Of a stretch of DNA of 64,000 bases, positions 24,919 to 35,080 are shown in pieces. The notes under the pieces are model-generated. The model did not search any database, was not told where the DNA came from, and was given only the letters and a program-made list of their open reading frames with translations. Each line of letters starts with the position of its first letter. The stretch's first letter is position 1. A program made the position numbers and the translations under genes. This DNA comes from CAISKJ01 sp046351555 (lineage in GTDB: Bacteria > Myxococcota_A > Polyangia > Polyangiales > Ga0077539), in NCBI GenBank assembly GCA_046351555.1, contig JAXLYI010000036.1, forward strand, positions 60,741 to 124,740, read 5' to 3'.

Positions 24919-26019
24919 ATGCCCCCCACGAGACCGCCGCGCGCGGCCCTGCTCGCCGCCGCCCTCGGCCTCGCGTGCGGGGCGAAGACGGGCCTGCGCG
25001 TGCCCGACGCGTCCGACGACGCCACAGCCGACGTCGACGACGCCTTCGTCCGCTTCGACGCCTGCGTGGCCGGGCGCTTCGCCCTCGCGCGCCGCGAGGC
25101 GCAGATCGTGTTCGTCGTCGACCGCTCGGGCTCGATGTCGCAGCCGATCAGCGGCGGCGGCCCCTCGCGCTGGGACGCGATGCGCGCCGTCTTCGGGCAG
25201 ACGCTGCGGCCCTTCGAAGGCGCGATCCGCATGGGCGCGCTGCTCTACCCCCGCCGCCCCGACTCCGCCGCGCTCGCCTCGGCGCAGGCCTGCGACCAGC
25301 TCCCCGGCGCGGGCGTCGACGTGGCGCCGCGGCAGCGCAACGCCGACGCCGTGCTGGCCGCGATCAACGCCGTCGGGCCCAGCGGCGCGACGCCCACCGC
25401 CGCGGCGATCGGGCGGGCGACACGCTACACGCTCGCCTCGGGCGCCCGCGAGCTCGCGCGCTACCTCGTGGTCGCCACCGACGGCGCGCCCAACTGCAAC
25501 CCGACGCTCGACCCCGCCACGTGCCCGTGCTCCTACGGCACCGTGAGCTGCGCGAGCGCGGGCGTCGGCGCGCGCTACTGCCTCGACGACGACGGCGCGG
25601 TGGCGGCCGTCACCGCGGCGCGCGCGCACGGCGTCACCACCTACGTCGTCGGCATCGACGGCGACCTCGCGCCCGAGTACGTCGCCGTGCTCGACCGGAT
25701 GGCCGTCGCCGGCGGCCGCCCCCTCGACGGCGCGCGGCGCTACTACAGCATCCAGAACGCCGCCGCGCTCACCGCGGCGTTCGAGAGCATCCAGCGGACG
25801 ATCGTGCGCTGTGCGTACGTCACCCCGTCGCGCCCCGACGACCCGGGGCGGATCACGGTGCGGGCGGGCGGCGCCGAGGTGCCGCGCGACCCGTCGCGGC
25901 GCGACGGGTGGGACTGGACCGACGCGGACTACGGCGAGCTCACGCTCTTCGGGCCCGCGTGCGAGCGCGCGGTGGCGGGGGCGCTGGCGCTCGAGGCGAC
26001 GGTGGCCTGCGGGCGGTAG
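24919..26019 (+). CDS. von Willebrand factor A domain lipoprotein
   Basis: The 366-residue product has a signal ending in LGLAC (lipidated Cys about residue 16), an Asp-rich spacer, and a vWA domain with a complete MIDAS: DRSGSMS at about 73, a threonine in GATPTAAAI and VATDGAPNC. It is Cys-rich in the loops (CPCSYGTVSCASAGVGARYC). vWA domains bind metal-dependent ligands and mediate adhesion or assembly. This class of myxobacterial lipoprotein is frequent and individually uncharacterised. The ATG at 24919 is chosen for the lipoprotein signal. At the stop codon a 15-bp unit (CCTGCGGGCGGTAG) is duplicated at about 26007-26034, placing a second copy of the last codons just after the stop. Confidence 0.82.
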   Translation: MPPTRPPRAALLAAALGLACGAKTGLRVPDASDDATADVDDAFVRFDACVAGRFALARREAQIVFVVDRSGSMSQPISGGGPSRWDAMRAVFGQTLRPFEGAIRMGALLYPRRPDSAALASAQACDQLPGAGVDVAPRQRNADAVLAAINAVGPSGATPTAAAIGRATRYTLASGARELARYLVVATDGAPNCNPTLDPATCPCSYGTVSCASAGVGARYCLDDDGAVAAVTAARAHGVTTYVVGIDGDLAPEYVAVLDRMAVAGGRPLDGARRYYSIQNAAALTAAFESIQRTIVRCAYVTPSRPDDPGRITVRAGGAEVPRDPSRRDGWDWTDADYGELTLFGPACERAVAGALALEATVACGR

Positions 26020-26150
26020 CCTGCGGGCGGTAGCGGAGGTTCGGACGGGGCTCAAGCGGCCGCGCGCGCCGCCGTTGAAGGGAGGGCCGGACGGCGAGGA
26101 CGCGCCGCGCCGGACCACCCCCAACGTCACGAAGGGAAACGCCCGCCGCC

Positions 26151-26471
26151 ATGAAGACCCACCGCACGTTGCTCGTCACCGCCTTCGGCTTCCTCCTCGC
26201 GACCCTGGTCTCCGTCACCGCGCCGCCCGCGCGCCGGGGCGCGTCCGCGGCGCACCCCCAGGTGACGCTCGGCGTCGTCGCGCGGGCGCAGTCGATGGCC
26301 TGCTTCTCCCGCTGCCGCGAGACCGAGTCCGCCTGCCAGAGCGCGTGCTGGGAGGGGACGGGCGAGTGCCAGCGCGGGGGCTCTACGGCCGAGGTGTGCT
26401 CCGCCGGCCGTGAAGCGTGCGTACAGCGCTGCCGCGAGGCACAGGCTGCTTGCTCCCGCGGCTGCTTCTGA
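26151..26471 (+). CDS. Small secreted protein with twin CX3C helical hairpins
   Basis: The 106-residue protein has an N-terminal signal (LLVTAFGFLLATLVSV) and after about residue 48 ten cysteines. They follow the order CX3C-x6-CX3C-x6-C-x9-C-x6-CX3C-x6-CX3C. Two twin-CX3C units (CFSRCRETESACQSAC and CVQRCREAQAACSRGC) would each form a disulfide-stapled helix pair, as in CX3C helical-hairpin proteins. Function unknown; binding of metals or of a partner protein are possibilities. A GAAGGG ribosome site lies ahead of the ATG. The gene precedes the FHA regulator by 63 bp on the same strand. Confidence 0.7.
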   Translation: MKTHRTLLVTAFGFLLATLVSVTAPPARRGASAAHPQVTLGVVARAQSMACFSRCRETESACQSACWEGTGECQRGGSTAEVCSAGREACVQRCREAQAACSRGCF

Positions 26472-26523
26472 ACACCCGAAGGAAAGGGGCCGCGCGCGAG
26501 ACACGGACCCCCCGACGGTGTTA

Positions 26524-26543
26524 GCGTTCGTTCAATGGAACGC
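26524..26543. promoter_or_regulatory. Inverted repeat overlapping the start codon of the FHA regulator
   Basis: GCGTTC (26524-26529) and GAACGC (26538-26543) form a 6-bp inverted repeat with an 8-bp spacer that contains the ATG at 26535. It could be an autoregulatory operator or an RNA hairpin masking the start; chance is not excluded. Confidence 0.25.
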
Positions 26544-27842
26544 ACGGATACGTCCACGCTTGCCGACGACCCCAACAAGGCGGCGCAGTCGGCGCGACTC
26601 CTCATCGAAGAGCCCGAGCGCCCCGCGCGGACGATGCTCCTGGTGCCGGGGGCGTCGGTGCGGATCGGCCGCGCGGCCGACCTCGAGGTCTGCCTCGACG
26701 ACACGCGGGCCTCGCGCGTCCACGCGATCGTGCGCTACGAGGGCGGCGCCGTCCGCCTCGAAGACCGCGAGAGCAGCAACGGGACGTGGCTCGGCGACGA
26801 GCGGGTGAAGGGCACCGTCACGCTCGCGTCGGGGGGCCAGTTCCGCGTCGGTGGGACGCGGGTGACGGTGCTGCTGCCCGACCGGTCGGCCGCCGGGCGC
26901 TCGGCCGCGCGCGCGCTCGCGGACGACGCCTTCGGGCTCGTCGCGGTCGACCCGGCCACCACGTCGCTGCTCGACCTCGCCCGCCGCCTCGGCCCGAGCG
27001 AGCTCTCGGTGATCATCCAGGGCGAGACGGGCGTCGGCAAGGAGCTCCTGGCCCGCGCGATCCACCGCGCCGGCCCCCGCGCGACGAAGCCCTTCCTGGT
27101 CGTCAACTGCGCGACGCTCGGCGAGGAGGCCCTCTTCGGGCGCGAGGACGGTGACAGCGGCGAGCGCGGCGCGCTCGAGGCGGCCCACGGGGGCACGGTG
27201 CTCCTCGACGAGGTCGCCGACCTCACCGCGGCGGGCCAGGCGCGTTTGCTCCGCGTGCTCCAGGAGCGCGCCGTCACGCGCGTCGGCGGGAGCCGCCCCG
27301 TCCCGGTCGACGTGCGCGTGGTCGCCACCGCGACGCGCGACGTCGCCCGCGAGGTGGCCGCCGGCCGCTTCCGCGAAGACCTCTACTTCCGGCTGAACGG
27401 CGTGACCCTCGAGGTGCCCCCGCTCCGCCAGCGCCCGCGCGACGTCCTCCCCATCGCGCAGCGCGCGCTCGACGAGGCCCGCCCCGGGCTCACCCTCGCA
27501 CAGGGCGTCGCCGCCGTGCTGAGCGCCCACCGCTGGCCCGGCAACGCGCGCGAACTGGTCAATGCCATGCGCTCGGCCGCGGCCGTGGCCGACGGCGCCA
27601 CCGTGCGCGTCGAGCACCTGCCCGCGTCGGTGCGCGGCGAGGCCGGCGGCGCCGCGCCCCAGGTCCCCCTCCGCGAGCGCGTCGACGAGACCGAGCGCAA
27701 GGCCATCGTCGCCGCCCTCGAGAGCACCCGGTGGAACCAGTCTCGCGCCGCGCGCGTCCTCGGCATCTCCCGCCGCGCCCTGATCTACAAGATGGAGCGC
27801 TACGGCCTGAAGCCCCTGCCCAACAGCCAGCGCCATGCGTAG
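26535..27842 (+). CDS. FHA-AAA-Fis transcriptional regulator without GAFTGA loop
   Basis: The 435-residue protein joins an FHA domain (about 35-110: VRIGRAADLEVCLDD, SRVHA, SSNGTWL), which binds phosphothreonine peptides, to an enhancer-binding-protein AAA+ domain (about 140-360: Walker A GETGVGKE, Walker B GGTVLLDEV) and a Fis-type helix-turn-helix (WNQSRAARVLGISRRALIYKMERYGL). In sigma-54 activators the sequence between LFGxE and LFEAAHGGT carries GAFTGA; here it reads ALFGREDGDSGERGALEAAHGGT, so the sigma-54 contact loop is absent. It may therefore act without sigma-54, as TyrR does, or as a repressor. It overlaps the next gene by 8 bp and a Ser/Thr kinase follows, so phosphorylation-dependent control through the FHA domain is likely. 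Confidence 0.88.
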   Translation: MERTDTSTLADDPNKAAQSARLLIEEPERPARTMLLVPGASVRIGRAADLEVCLDDTRASRVHAIVRYEGGAVRLEDRESSNGTWLGDERVKGTVTLASGGQFRVGGTRVTVLLPDRSAAGRSAARALADDAFGLVAVDPATTSLLDLARRLGPSELSVIIQGETGVGKELLARAIHRAGPRATKPFLVVNCATLGEEALFGREDGDSGERGALEAAHGGTVLLDEVADLTAAGQARLLRVLQERAVTRVGGSRPVPVDVRVVATATRDVAREVAAGRFREDLYFRLNGVTLEVPPLRQRPRDVLPIAQRALDEARPGLTLAQGVAAVLSAHRWPGNARELVNAMRSAAAVADGATVRVEHLPASVRGEAGGAAPQVPLRERVDETERKAIVAALESTRWNQSRAARVLGISRRALIYKMERYGLKPLPNSQRHA

Positions 27843-28194
27843 CGCGCTCGCCCTGCTCGCGTTGACCGGCTGTACCGTCGGCCTCGACTGGACCACGCCG
27901 GCCGTGCCCGCCGACGCAGCGACCCCCGTCGACGCGCGCACCGACGCGGCGGCCCCCGACGTCGCCCGCCCGCCCGACGTGGCCCCCGGCGGCTGCGCGT
28001 CTTCCTGCCGCGGCACCACGCCCTTCTGCTGCGGCGGCCAGTGCCGCGCCGCGTGCTGTGCCGACGCCCAGTGCACCGACGGCAAGCGGGCGTTCTGTTG
28101 CCCTTCGGGCGCGTGCCGGGCGTGCTGTGAGGACGCCCAGTGCGGCACCGGCCGGCGCTGCTGCAATGGCCAGTGCCAGACGCGGTGCGGCTGA
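27835..28194 (+). CDS. Small Cys-rich lipoprotein
   Basis: The 119-residue product has a very short lipoprotein signal (LALLALTGC, Cys13), an Asp/Ala/Pro spacer, and a compact C-terminal domain of about 65 residues with some 18 cysteines in two similar units of the form FCC-G-x-CRAxC-CxDAQC. The pattern suggests a disulfide knot. No known family assigned. Its ATG lies inside the end of the FHA regulator gene (8-bp overlap) and its stop is 3 bp before the kinase gene, so the three are translationally linked. It may be a surface sensor or ligand in the same signalling unit (inference). Confidence 0.75.
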   Translation: MRSALALLALTGCTVGLDWTTPAVPADAATPVDARTDAAAPDVARPPDVAPGGCASSCRGTTPFCCGGQCRAACCADAQCTDGKRAFCCPSGACRACCEDAQCGTGRRCCNGQCQTRCG

Positions 28195-28197
28195 GGT

Positions 28198-29784
<1,587 letters not shown>

Positions 29785-29814
29785 CAGGTAGGGGTGCGCC
29801 GAGCGCCCCTTACG

Positions 29815-31017
29815 ATGCGTCCCGCCCGAACAACTTGCCGGCGCCTTGCCGCGTTTGCCATCGCCTCCGCGGCCCTCCTGCCCGCGATCGCGGCGGCGCA
29901 GGTGCAGCCGACGCAGCCCGCACAGCCCACCCAGCCGGGGCCGCAGGCGCAGCCGCCGCAGCCCGCGGGTCCGCCGCCCACGGAGGAGCAGCTCGCCGAG
30001 GCGCGCGCCCACTTCGACCGCGGCGTGCTGCTGTTCGACGGCGGCGACAACGACGGGGCGCTGGTGGAGTTCCAGCGCGCCTACGAGCTCTCGCGGCGGC
30101 CGACGGTGCTCTTCAACATCGCCGCCACCTGCCAGTCGCTGCGCCGCTACGGCGACGCGATCGAGGCCCTCCGCCGCTTCCTCGCGGAGTCCACCGAGGA
30201 GCAGCGCCGCCAACGCCGCGACGCCGAGCGCACCCTCCACGACCTCGAGCAGCTCATCGCGCACCTCACGGTCGCCGTCGACCCGCCCGACGCGACGCTC
30301 CAGGTCGACGGCCGCGTGCAGGCACCCGGCACTGCGCTCATCGTGGGCCCCGGCACGCACCGCATCCAGATCACCCGCGACGGCCGCCGCACCCACCTCC
30401 AGGAGTTCACCATCGCGTCGGGGGAGAACCGCGAGCTGCGCGTCGCCCTCGCGCCGCTCGACGGCGCGTCCAACACGGTCACCGTCACCCCCGCCGGTCG
30501 CGCGTCGCTCACCCTCGTCGGCGCGCCCGCGGAGGCCACCCTCTCGATCGACGGCCACCTGTCGTCCGCCGCCGCGCCGCTCGCGCTCCCTTCGGGGCCG
30601 CACCTCGTCGAGGTGCAGGCGCGCGGGCACCGGCCGTGGTCGGGCACCGTGCTCCTGCGGCCGGGCGGCGCGCACCGCCTCCAGGTGGCGCTCGTGCGCG
30701 ACGAGGGTCGCCTCGGGCCCACCGCGTTCTGGGCCGTCACCGCGGGCGCCGGCGCGATGCTCCTCGGCACGGTGATCACGGGCGCGGTCGCGCTCGACAC
30801 CAACGCGCAGTTCCTGTCGCTGCCGGGCAACGACCCGCGGCTGCCCGACCTCGAGTCGCGCGGGCGCTCCTTCGGCCTCGCCGCCGACCTCATGGGTCTC
30901 GCCACCATCGGCCTCGCCGCCACCGCGGTGTACCTGTACCTCAAAACCGACTTCCGCTCCTCCTCCGCGCAGCTCGTCGCGGCCCCGTCGTCGTTCGGCG
31001 CCGTGTGGAGGTTCTGA
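29815..31017 (+). CDS. TPR and PEGA domain membrane protein
   Basis: The 400-residue product has a signal peptide (to AAAQ, about residue 28), a Gln/Pro linker, a TPR region (about 60-135: AHFDRGVLLFDGGDNDGALVEF, YGDAIEALRRFLAE), then two PEGA-type beta domains (LTVAVDPPDATLQVDG; LTLVGAPAEATLSIDG) and two C-terminal hydrophobic helices. Such proteins are abundant in myxobacteria, usually beside Ser/Thr kinases, and are probably cell-envelope scaffolds. The ATG at 29815 is preferred to a GTG at 29794. It lies 30 bp after the kinase gene and 4 bp before the next, so the operon continues. Confidence 0.83.
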   Translation: MRPARTTCRRLAAFAIASAALLPAIAAAQVQPTQPAQPTQPGPQAQPPQPAGPPPTEEQLAEARAHFDRGVLLFDGGDNDGALVEFQRAYELSRRPTVLFNIAATCQSLRRYGDAIEALRRFLAESTEEQRRQRRDAERTLHDLEQLIAHLTVAVDPPDATLQVDGRVQAPGTALIVGPGTHRIQITRDGRRTHLQEFTIASGENRELRVALAPLDGASNTVTVTPAGRASLTLVGAPAEATLSIDGHLSSAAAPLALPSGPHLVEVQARGHRPWSGTVLLRPGGAHRLQVALVRDEGRLGPTAFWAVTAGAGAMLLGTVITGAVALDTNAQFLSLPGNDPRLPDLESRGRSFGLAADLMGLATIGLAATAVYLYLKTDFRSSSAQLVAAPSSFGAVWRF

Positions 31018-31021
31018 GGGC

Positions 31022-31984
31022 GTGGGCCGTCGCCGGGTCTGGTGCGAGACGCTCCCGCTCGACGCGCTCGCCGACCCCGCGCTCCTCGGCGCGCTCGCCG
31101 TACGCGACGTCGGGCTCCTCGCCGCGGTGCGCCCAGGCGACCTCGCGCTCGTCCCGCCGCTGCTCGCGCGCGCGGCGGAGGCGGGCGTGCGCGTCGGGCT
31201 CTGGCCGATGCTCGACGACGCCGACGGCCGCTGGGCGAGCGCCCACAACGCCGAGCGCTTCTGCGCCTTCGCGGACGAAGCGGTCGCGCGGGCCGAGGGG
31301 AGCCCCGCGCTCGTCGAGGTGGCCGTCGACCTCGAGCCCCCCTTCGGCCTCGCGTCGCGGCTGGTGTCGCGGCACCCCCACGGCGGCGGCGCGTCGCTCC
31401 CCTTCGCGCCGCTCGCGCCCGCGCGGCGCCACTTCGCGCGCCTCGTCGACCGGCTCCGCGCGCGCGGCCTGGGGGTGATCGCGGCGGTGCTCCCGATGGT
31501 CTTGTTCGAGCGCGGCGGGCCCGACGGGGGCTGGCAGCGCCTGCTCGCCACGCCCGTCGACGGGGTCGCGTGGTCGCACGTCAGCGTGATGGCCTACACC
31601 TCGCTCTTCGAAGGCTGGTCGCTCCGCGCGATGCCCCGCGGCGCCGCCGTGGCCCTGCTCGGCGAGTGCTGCCGCCGCGCGAAGGAGCGCTTCGGCGACC
31701 GGGCCGGCGTGTCGCTCGGCGCCGTCGGCACGGGCGCCTTCGGCGACGAGCCCACCTTCCGCGACGTCGCAGAGCTCCGGGAGGACGTCGCCGTCGCGCG
31801 CGCGTCGGGCCTCGCGGACGTCACCCTCTTCGACCTCGCCGGCGCGCTCCGTCGCCCGCCCGCGTGGCCCTGGATCGACGCGCTCGACGCGCCCGCGTCG
31901 GCCCCGCCCGCCCCCTCCCGCCGTGCGCGCGCCCTCGGCGTCCTCGCGGATGTGCTGGGGCGCGTCGGGGCTTCGCGCGGTTGA
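31022..31984 (+). CDS. Uncharacterised TIM-barrel-like protein
   Basis: No family recognised with confidence. The 320-residue product starts with GTG, has no signal peptide, and alternates beta strand and helix in the way of a TIM barrel: VGLLAAVRPG, VRVGLWPML, VEVAVDLEPPF, LGVIAAVLPMVLF, HVSVMAYTSLF, AGVSLGAVGTGAF and DVTLFDLAGAL would be strands ending in loops with acidic residues (D-L-E after VAV). A buried acidic DLEP and the MAY(T/D) strand recall glycoside hydrolases of the chitinase-like fold, but no diagnostic catalytic motif is seen. It begins 4 bp after the PEGA gene. Confidence 0.6.
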   Translation: MGRRRVWCETLPLDALADPALLGALAVRDVGLLAAVRPGDLALVPPLLARAAEAGVRVGLWPMLDDADGRWASAHNAERFCAFADEAVARAEGSPALVEVAVDLEPPFGLASRLVSRHPHGGGASLPFAPLAPARRHFARLVDRLRARGLGVIAAVLPMVLFERGGPDGGWQRLLATPVDGVAWSHVSVMAYTSLFEGWSLRAMPRGAAVALLGECCRRAKERFGDRAGVSLGAVGTGAFGDEPTFRDVAELREDVAVARASGLADVTLFDLAGALRRPPAWPWIDALDAPASAPPAPSRRARALGVLADVLGRVGASRG

Positions 31985-32314
31985 GGGGCTTTACCGCCCG
32001 TCGCGGAGGGTGTTACGCTTCGAAGCGCCTTGGATCCGTTCCGTGCCGCCTCGAGGTTCACGCTTCTGTGACGGAGGGAGAGCGGGTTCGACCGTGACGG
32101 CGGCCGCTCGGGCGGTCAACGTCCGGTGGGGTGGCTGTCACCCCGGTCGCGTGTCCGTTCGTCTCCCGCCGCTTCCGTCGCGCGTCGGGGGCCGTCACCA
32201 GAGCCCTCGCGGGGCCGCGGCGGCGGGTCAACGGGCGGGCCCGCGGTCCCCAACACAGGACGGAGTCACCGGCGCCGCGCCGGTGCCCGAAAGCCGCGGC
32301 AGAGGTCACGAGTC
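31985..32314. other. 330-bp gene-free leader upstream of the RRM protein gene
   Basis: No coding frame with credible composition was found here. A ribosome site AGAGGT lies about ten bases before the ATG at 32315. The length is unusual for this compact region and may include a promoter and a structured 5-prime leader, as is common for cold-responsive RNA-binding protein genes; I could not define a hairpin with confidence. Confidence 0.4.
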
Positions 32315-32704
32315 ATGGGTGCAAGGATCTACGTGGGCAACCTCCCCTTCAGCGCGGGCGAGGCCGAGGTGAAGGCGCTCTTCGAACAGAACGGCCGCAG
32401 CGTGAAGGAGGTCCGCATCGTCGAGGACCGCGACACGGGCCGCCCGCGCGGCTTCGCGTTCGTCGAGATGTCGACCGACGACGACGCGCGCGCTGCGATC
32501 GCGGAGCTCAACGGCTACAGCTTCGCGGGCCGCTCGCTCACCGTCAACGAGGCCCGCGAGCGTGAGCCGCGCGGCGGCGGTGGCGGCGGCGGGTTCCGCG
32601 GTGGTGGCGGCGGCGGCGGCGGTGGTGGCGGCGGCTTCCGCGGCGGCGGTGGCGGCCGTGGCGGCGGCGGCGGCCGTGGCGGTGGCGGCGGCGGCCGTTA
32701 CTGA
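32315..32704 (+). CDS. Glycine-rich RRM RNA-binding protein
   Basis: The 129-residue protein has a single RRM (residues 1-80) with RNP2 IYVGNLPF and RNP1 RGFAFVEM, followed by a tail of Gly with scattered Arg/Phe (FRGGGG, RGGGGG units) ending in RY. The layout matches plant and cyanobacterial glycine-rich RNA-binding proteins and the Rbp proteins of myxobacteria, which bind RNA in stress or cold response. The RGG-like tail may drive phase separation (inference). Start at 32315 because MGARIYVGNL is the family N-terminus; a longer frame upstream would be Arg/Pro-rich without support. Confidence 0.92.
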   Translation: MGARIYVGNLPFSAGEAEVKALFEQNGRSVKEVRIVEDRDTGRPRGFAFVEMSTDDDARAAIAELNGYSFAGRSLTVNEAREREPRGGGGGGGFRGGGGGGGGGGGGFRGGGGGRGGGGGRGGGGGGRY

Positions 32705-32819
32705 AGCGATCCACATCCCTCCTCCCTCCGCGCGCCTCCCCGTAACCTGCGCCGTACGCTCCGTACTGTACGGCGCGGTCGCCACCCTCCGGCGGCCCCG
32801 ACACGCGAGGAGACGACTC

Positions 32820-33185
32820 ATGGCCTTCCTGGGACGCGCGCTCTACTTCCTGCTCATCGGCTGGTGGCTCGCGGCGCTGTGGGGCCTGCTCGCGTGGCTC
32901 TGCTGCGTGTCGATCGTGCTGCTGCCGCTCGGCACGGTGATGTTCAACCAGCTCCCGAAGGTGCTCACGCTCAAGCCCGTCGACGACGACCCGGCGACCG
33001 GCCGCCCCGCGCCCGAGCTCCCGTGGATCCTGCGCGCGGCGTGGTTCGTCTTCGTCGGCTGGTGGGCCGGCCTGCTCGTCTTCAAGGTCGGCTACCTGCT
33101 CTGCCTGAGCATCGTCGGGATGCCCTTCGGCGTCTGGTGCCTGCACCGCGTCCCGCTCGCGATGACGCTCAAGCAGGCCGCCTGA
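32820..33185 (+). CDS. YccF family inner-membrane protein
   Basis: The 121-residue protein carries two YccF-type domains: each has a WWxxxxxG membrane segment (LIGWWLAALWGLLAWL and FVGWWAGLLVFKVGYL) followed by a hairpin with PLGTVMFNQLPKV or PFGVWCLHRVPLA. YccF proteins are small conserved inner-membrane proteins of unknown function. The ATG at 32820 is preceded by GAGGAGA. It converges on rsmE with 4 bp between stops. Confidence 0.85.
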   Translation: MAFLGRALYFLLIGWWLAALWGLLAWLCCVSIVLLPLGTVMFNQLPKVLTLKPVDDDPATGRPAPELPWILRAAWFVFVGWWAGLLVFKVGYLLCLSIVGMPFGVWCLHRVPLAMTLKQAA

Positions 33186-33189
33186 GCGC

Positions 33190-33954
33190 CTACCCGTCGA
33201 GCCCGAGATCGCCCAGGTGGTGCTGAACCACCACCAGCCCCGCCGCCACCGCCGTCTCCGCCCGCAGCACCCGCCCGCCCAGCCGCAAGGGCTTTGCGCC
33301 CGCCGCCACCAGCTTCGCGCGCTCGACGTGGGCGAAGCCGCCTTCGGGGCCCACCACCAGCATCACGTCGGGGTCGGGGTGCGGCGCGAGCACGTCGGCG
33401 CCGCGCTCCTCCGCGCGGTCGTCGAGGAAGACGCGGACGGTCGCCGCGCGCCACGCGTCGCTCGCCAGCACCGCGTCGAGCGCGACGGTCGGCAGCACCT
33501 CGGGCACGCTCGCGCGGCGGCACTGGCGCGCCCCCTTGAGCGCCTGCCCCGGCCAGGCGTGTGCCTTCTCGTGCGCGAGCCCGTCGGCCTGAACCGACTT
33601 CAGCGTGAACACCGGCCGCACCCGCGCCGCGCCGAGCTCCGCGGCCTTCTGCGCCACCCAGAGCATCCGCTGGCGCTGGAGCACCGCGCACACCAGCGTG
33701 ACGAACGCCGGCGACTCGGGCGCCGCGGGCATCTCCTCGTAGACGAGCGCAGTGGCCGACGTGGGCGACAGCGCCTCGAGCGACGCGCGGAAGTAGCGGC
33801 CCGCGCCGTCGACGACGGTGAAGGCCTCCTTGACGTTCACCTTGCGGAAATGGAGGCCCGCGGTGGCCTCGGCGTCGAGGGAGACGCGCGCCTGGAGCGC
33901 GAGCGGCGCCGGGTGCCGGAGCGCGGCGAAGGGGGGCGCGAGGCGCGGGCTCAC
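33190..33954 (-). CDS. rsmE: 16S rRNA m3U1498 methyltransferase RsmE
   Basis: RsmE is a SPOUT methyltransferase that N3-methylates U1498 of 16S rRNA using SAM. The 254-residue product has an N-terminal PUA-like part (HFRKVNVKEAFTVVDGAG) and a C-terminal SPOUT knot: QKAAELGAARVRPVFTLKS, ARQCRRASVPEV, LVVGPEGGFAHVE and LRLGGRVLRAETAVAAG, all diagnostic. It starts with GTG at 33954, overlapping the stop of the upstream dolichol-kinase-like gene by 4 bp, so the two are translationally coupled. Longer upstream frames are antisense to other genes. Confidence 0.92.
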   Translation of the reverse strand: MSPRLAPPFAALRHPAPLALQARVSLDAEATAGLHFRKVNVKEAFTVVDGAGRYFRASLEALSPTSATALVYEEMPAAPESPAFVTLVCAVLQRQRMLWVAQKAAELGAARVRPVFTLKSVQADGLAHEKAHAWPGQALKGARQCRRASVPEVLPTVALDAVLASDAWRAATVRVFLDDRAEERGADVLAPHPDPDVMLVVGPEGGFAHVERAKLVAAGAKPLRLGGRVLRAETAVAAGLVVVQHHLGDLGLDG

Positions 33955-34946
33955 CGCACGCCGAGGAGCGTGCCGACCGCGAGCGCGGCGGAGGCCGAGG
34001 CGAGGGGGATGGTGAAGTTGTCGTCGAGCCGCTCGGTGTAGAGCTCGGCGACCGCGCCCGTCACGGCCGCGGCGAGGGCGGTGAGCGCGAAGGCGCCGGC
34101 GCCGCCCTGGTGGCGGAGCGCGAGGACGGCGAGCGCGGCGACGAAGCCCACCGCGGCGAAGGCGAGCGTGCCCTGGAGCGAGCGGCCCGCGCGGAGCTTC
34201 GTGCGCCCGAAGCGGCGGCCGACGAGCGCGGCGGCCGGGTCGGCGAGGCCGAGCACCGCGACGCCCACCGCGGTGGCGTAGCGGGGGAAGGCGGCGCCGA
34301 GGATCAGCAGCGCGGTGACGAACCACGTCGACGAGTTGACCCGGTGTCGCTCGTGGGCGTGCGCGACGTTGCCGAAGAGCTTCATCAGCCGGTCGTTGAC
34401 GGAGGGCCAGACGCGCCGCGACACCTCCGCCGACCACGCCCACAGCCCCACCGCGAGCGGCAGCCCGACGAGCCACGCGCGCGACGGGAGGAACTCCGTC
34501 AGCGCCACCACCGAGAGCCCGCAGCTCACGTGGAAGACGTTGCGCGTGTAGTTGGTGGGCCGCAGCGGCCGCGGGCCCGTCAGCGTCATCGTGCGCAGGC
34601 TCGCCGCGAGCGCCTCGTAGGCGGGCTGCACCTCGCGCTGGAAGGCCGCCCACTGCGCGCGCCGCTCGGCCACCGAGGAGGCCAGCGACTCGCGCGAGGG
34701 CATCGCCTCGAAGGCCCGGTCGATCGCCGCGCCGAGCTGGCCCAGGCGCTCGCGGAGCTGCGCCGCCGCCGCGTCGCCCGGGGCCGCGTCGCCGAGCGCC
34801 TCCCGCAGCCGCGCCGCGATCGCGTCGGCCCGCTGCCGCGCCGCCGCCTCCACCTCCTCGCGCCAGCGCGCCGGGTCGACCTCCTCCAGCAACGCACGGA
34901 CTTCGTCGGCGACGGACTGGGAGGCGTGGTGCAGCGCGCTGTCCAT
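33951..34946 (-). CDS. Dolichol/phytol-kinase-like (CTP-dependent polyprenol kinase) membrane protein
   Basis: The 331-residue protein has a soluble helical N-terminus (1-125) that looks coiled-coil, then six or so membrane helices. The motifs GLADPAAALVGRRFGRTKL, GRSLQGTLAFAAVGFVAAL and LDDNFTIPLASA match the dolichol kinase / VTE5 phytol kinase / phosphatidate cytidylyltransferase superfamily; DNxTIPL is the kinase-side signature. It would phosphorylate an isoprenoid alcohol with CTP, possibly providing polyprenyl phosphate for the GT-C glycosyltransferases (inference). ATG at 34946; overlaps rsmE by 4 bp. Confidence 0.8.
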   Translation of the reverse strand: MDSALHHASQSVADEVRALLEEVDPARWREEVEAAARQRADAIAARLREALGDAAPGDAAAAQLRERLGQLGAAIDRAFEAMPSRESLASSVAERRAQWAAFQREVQPAYEALAASLRTMTLTGPRPLRPTNYTRNVFHVSCGLSVVALTEFLPSRAWLVGLPLAVGLWAWSAEVSRRVWPSVNDRLMKLFGNVAHAHERHRVNSSTWFVTALLILGAAFPRYATAVGVAVLGLADPAAALVGRRFGRTKLRAGRSLQGTLAFAAVGFVAALAVLALRHQGGAGAFALTALAAAVTGAVAELYTERLDDNFTIPLASASAALAVGTLLGVR

Positions 34947-35080
34947 GGGCGTCGGTGGGCGTAACGTCGAACGCGCCGACTGTCAACGTACGCGCGCGTC
35001 GACGCGGCGCGCCGTCCGCGCGTGTCAAAGGGGCGAACGGCGCGCGCGGCGCCGGGGTCGTGATAGCGTCCGCGCCCGAC

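Noticed and set aside
31923..32372. Open frame bridging the leader of the RRM gene
   Set aside because: Starts inside the previous gene, Arg/Pro/Gly-rich, overlaps the RRM start in a different register, and has no ribosome site.
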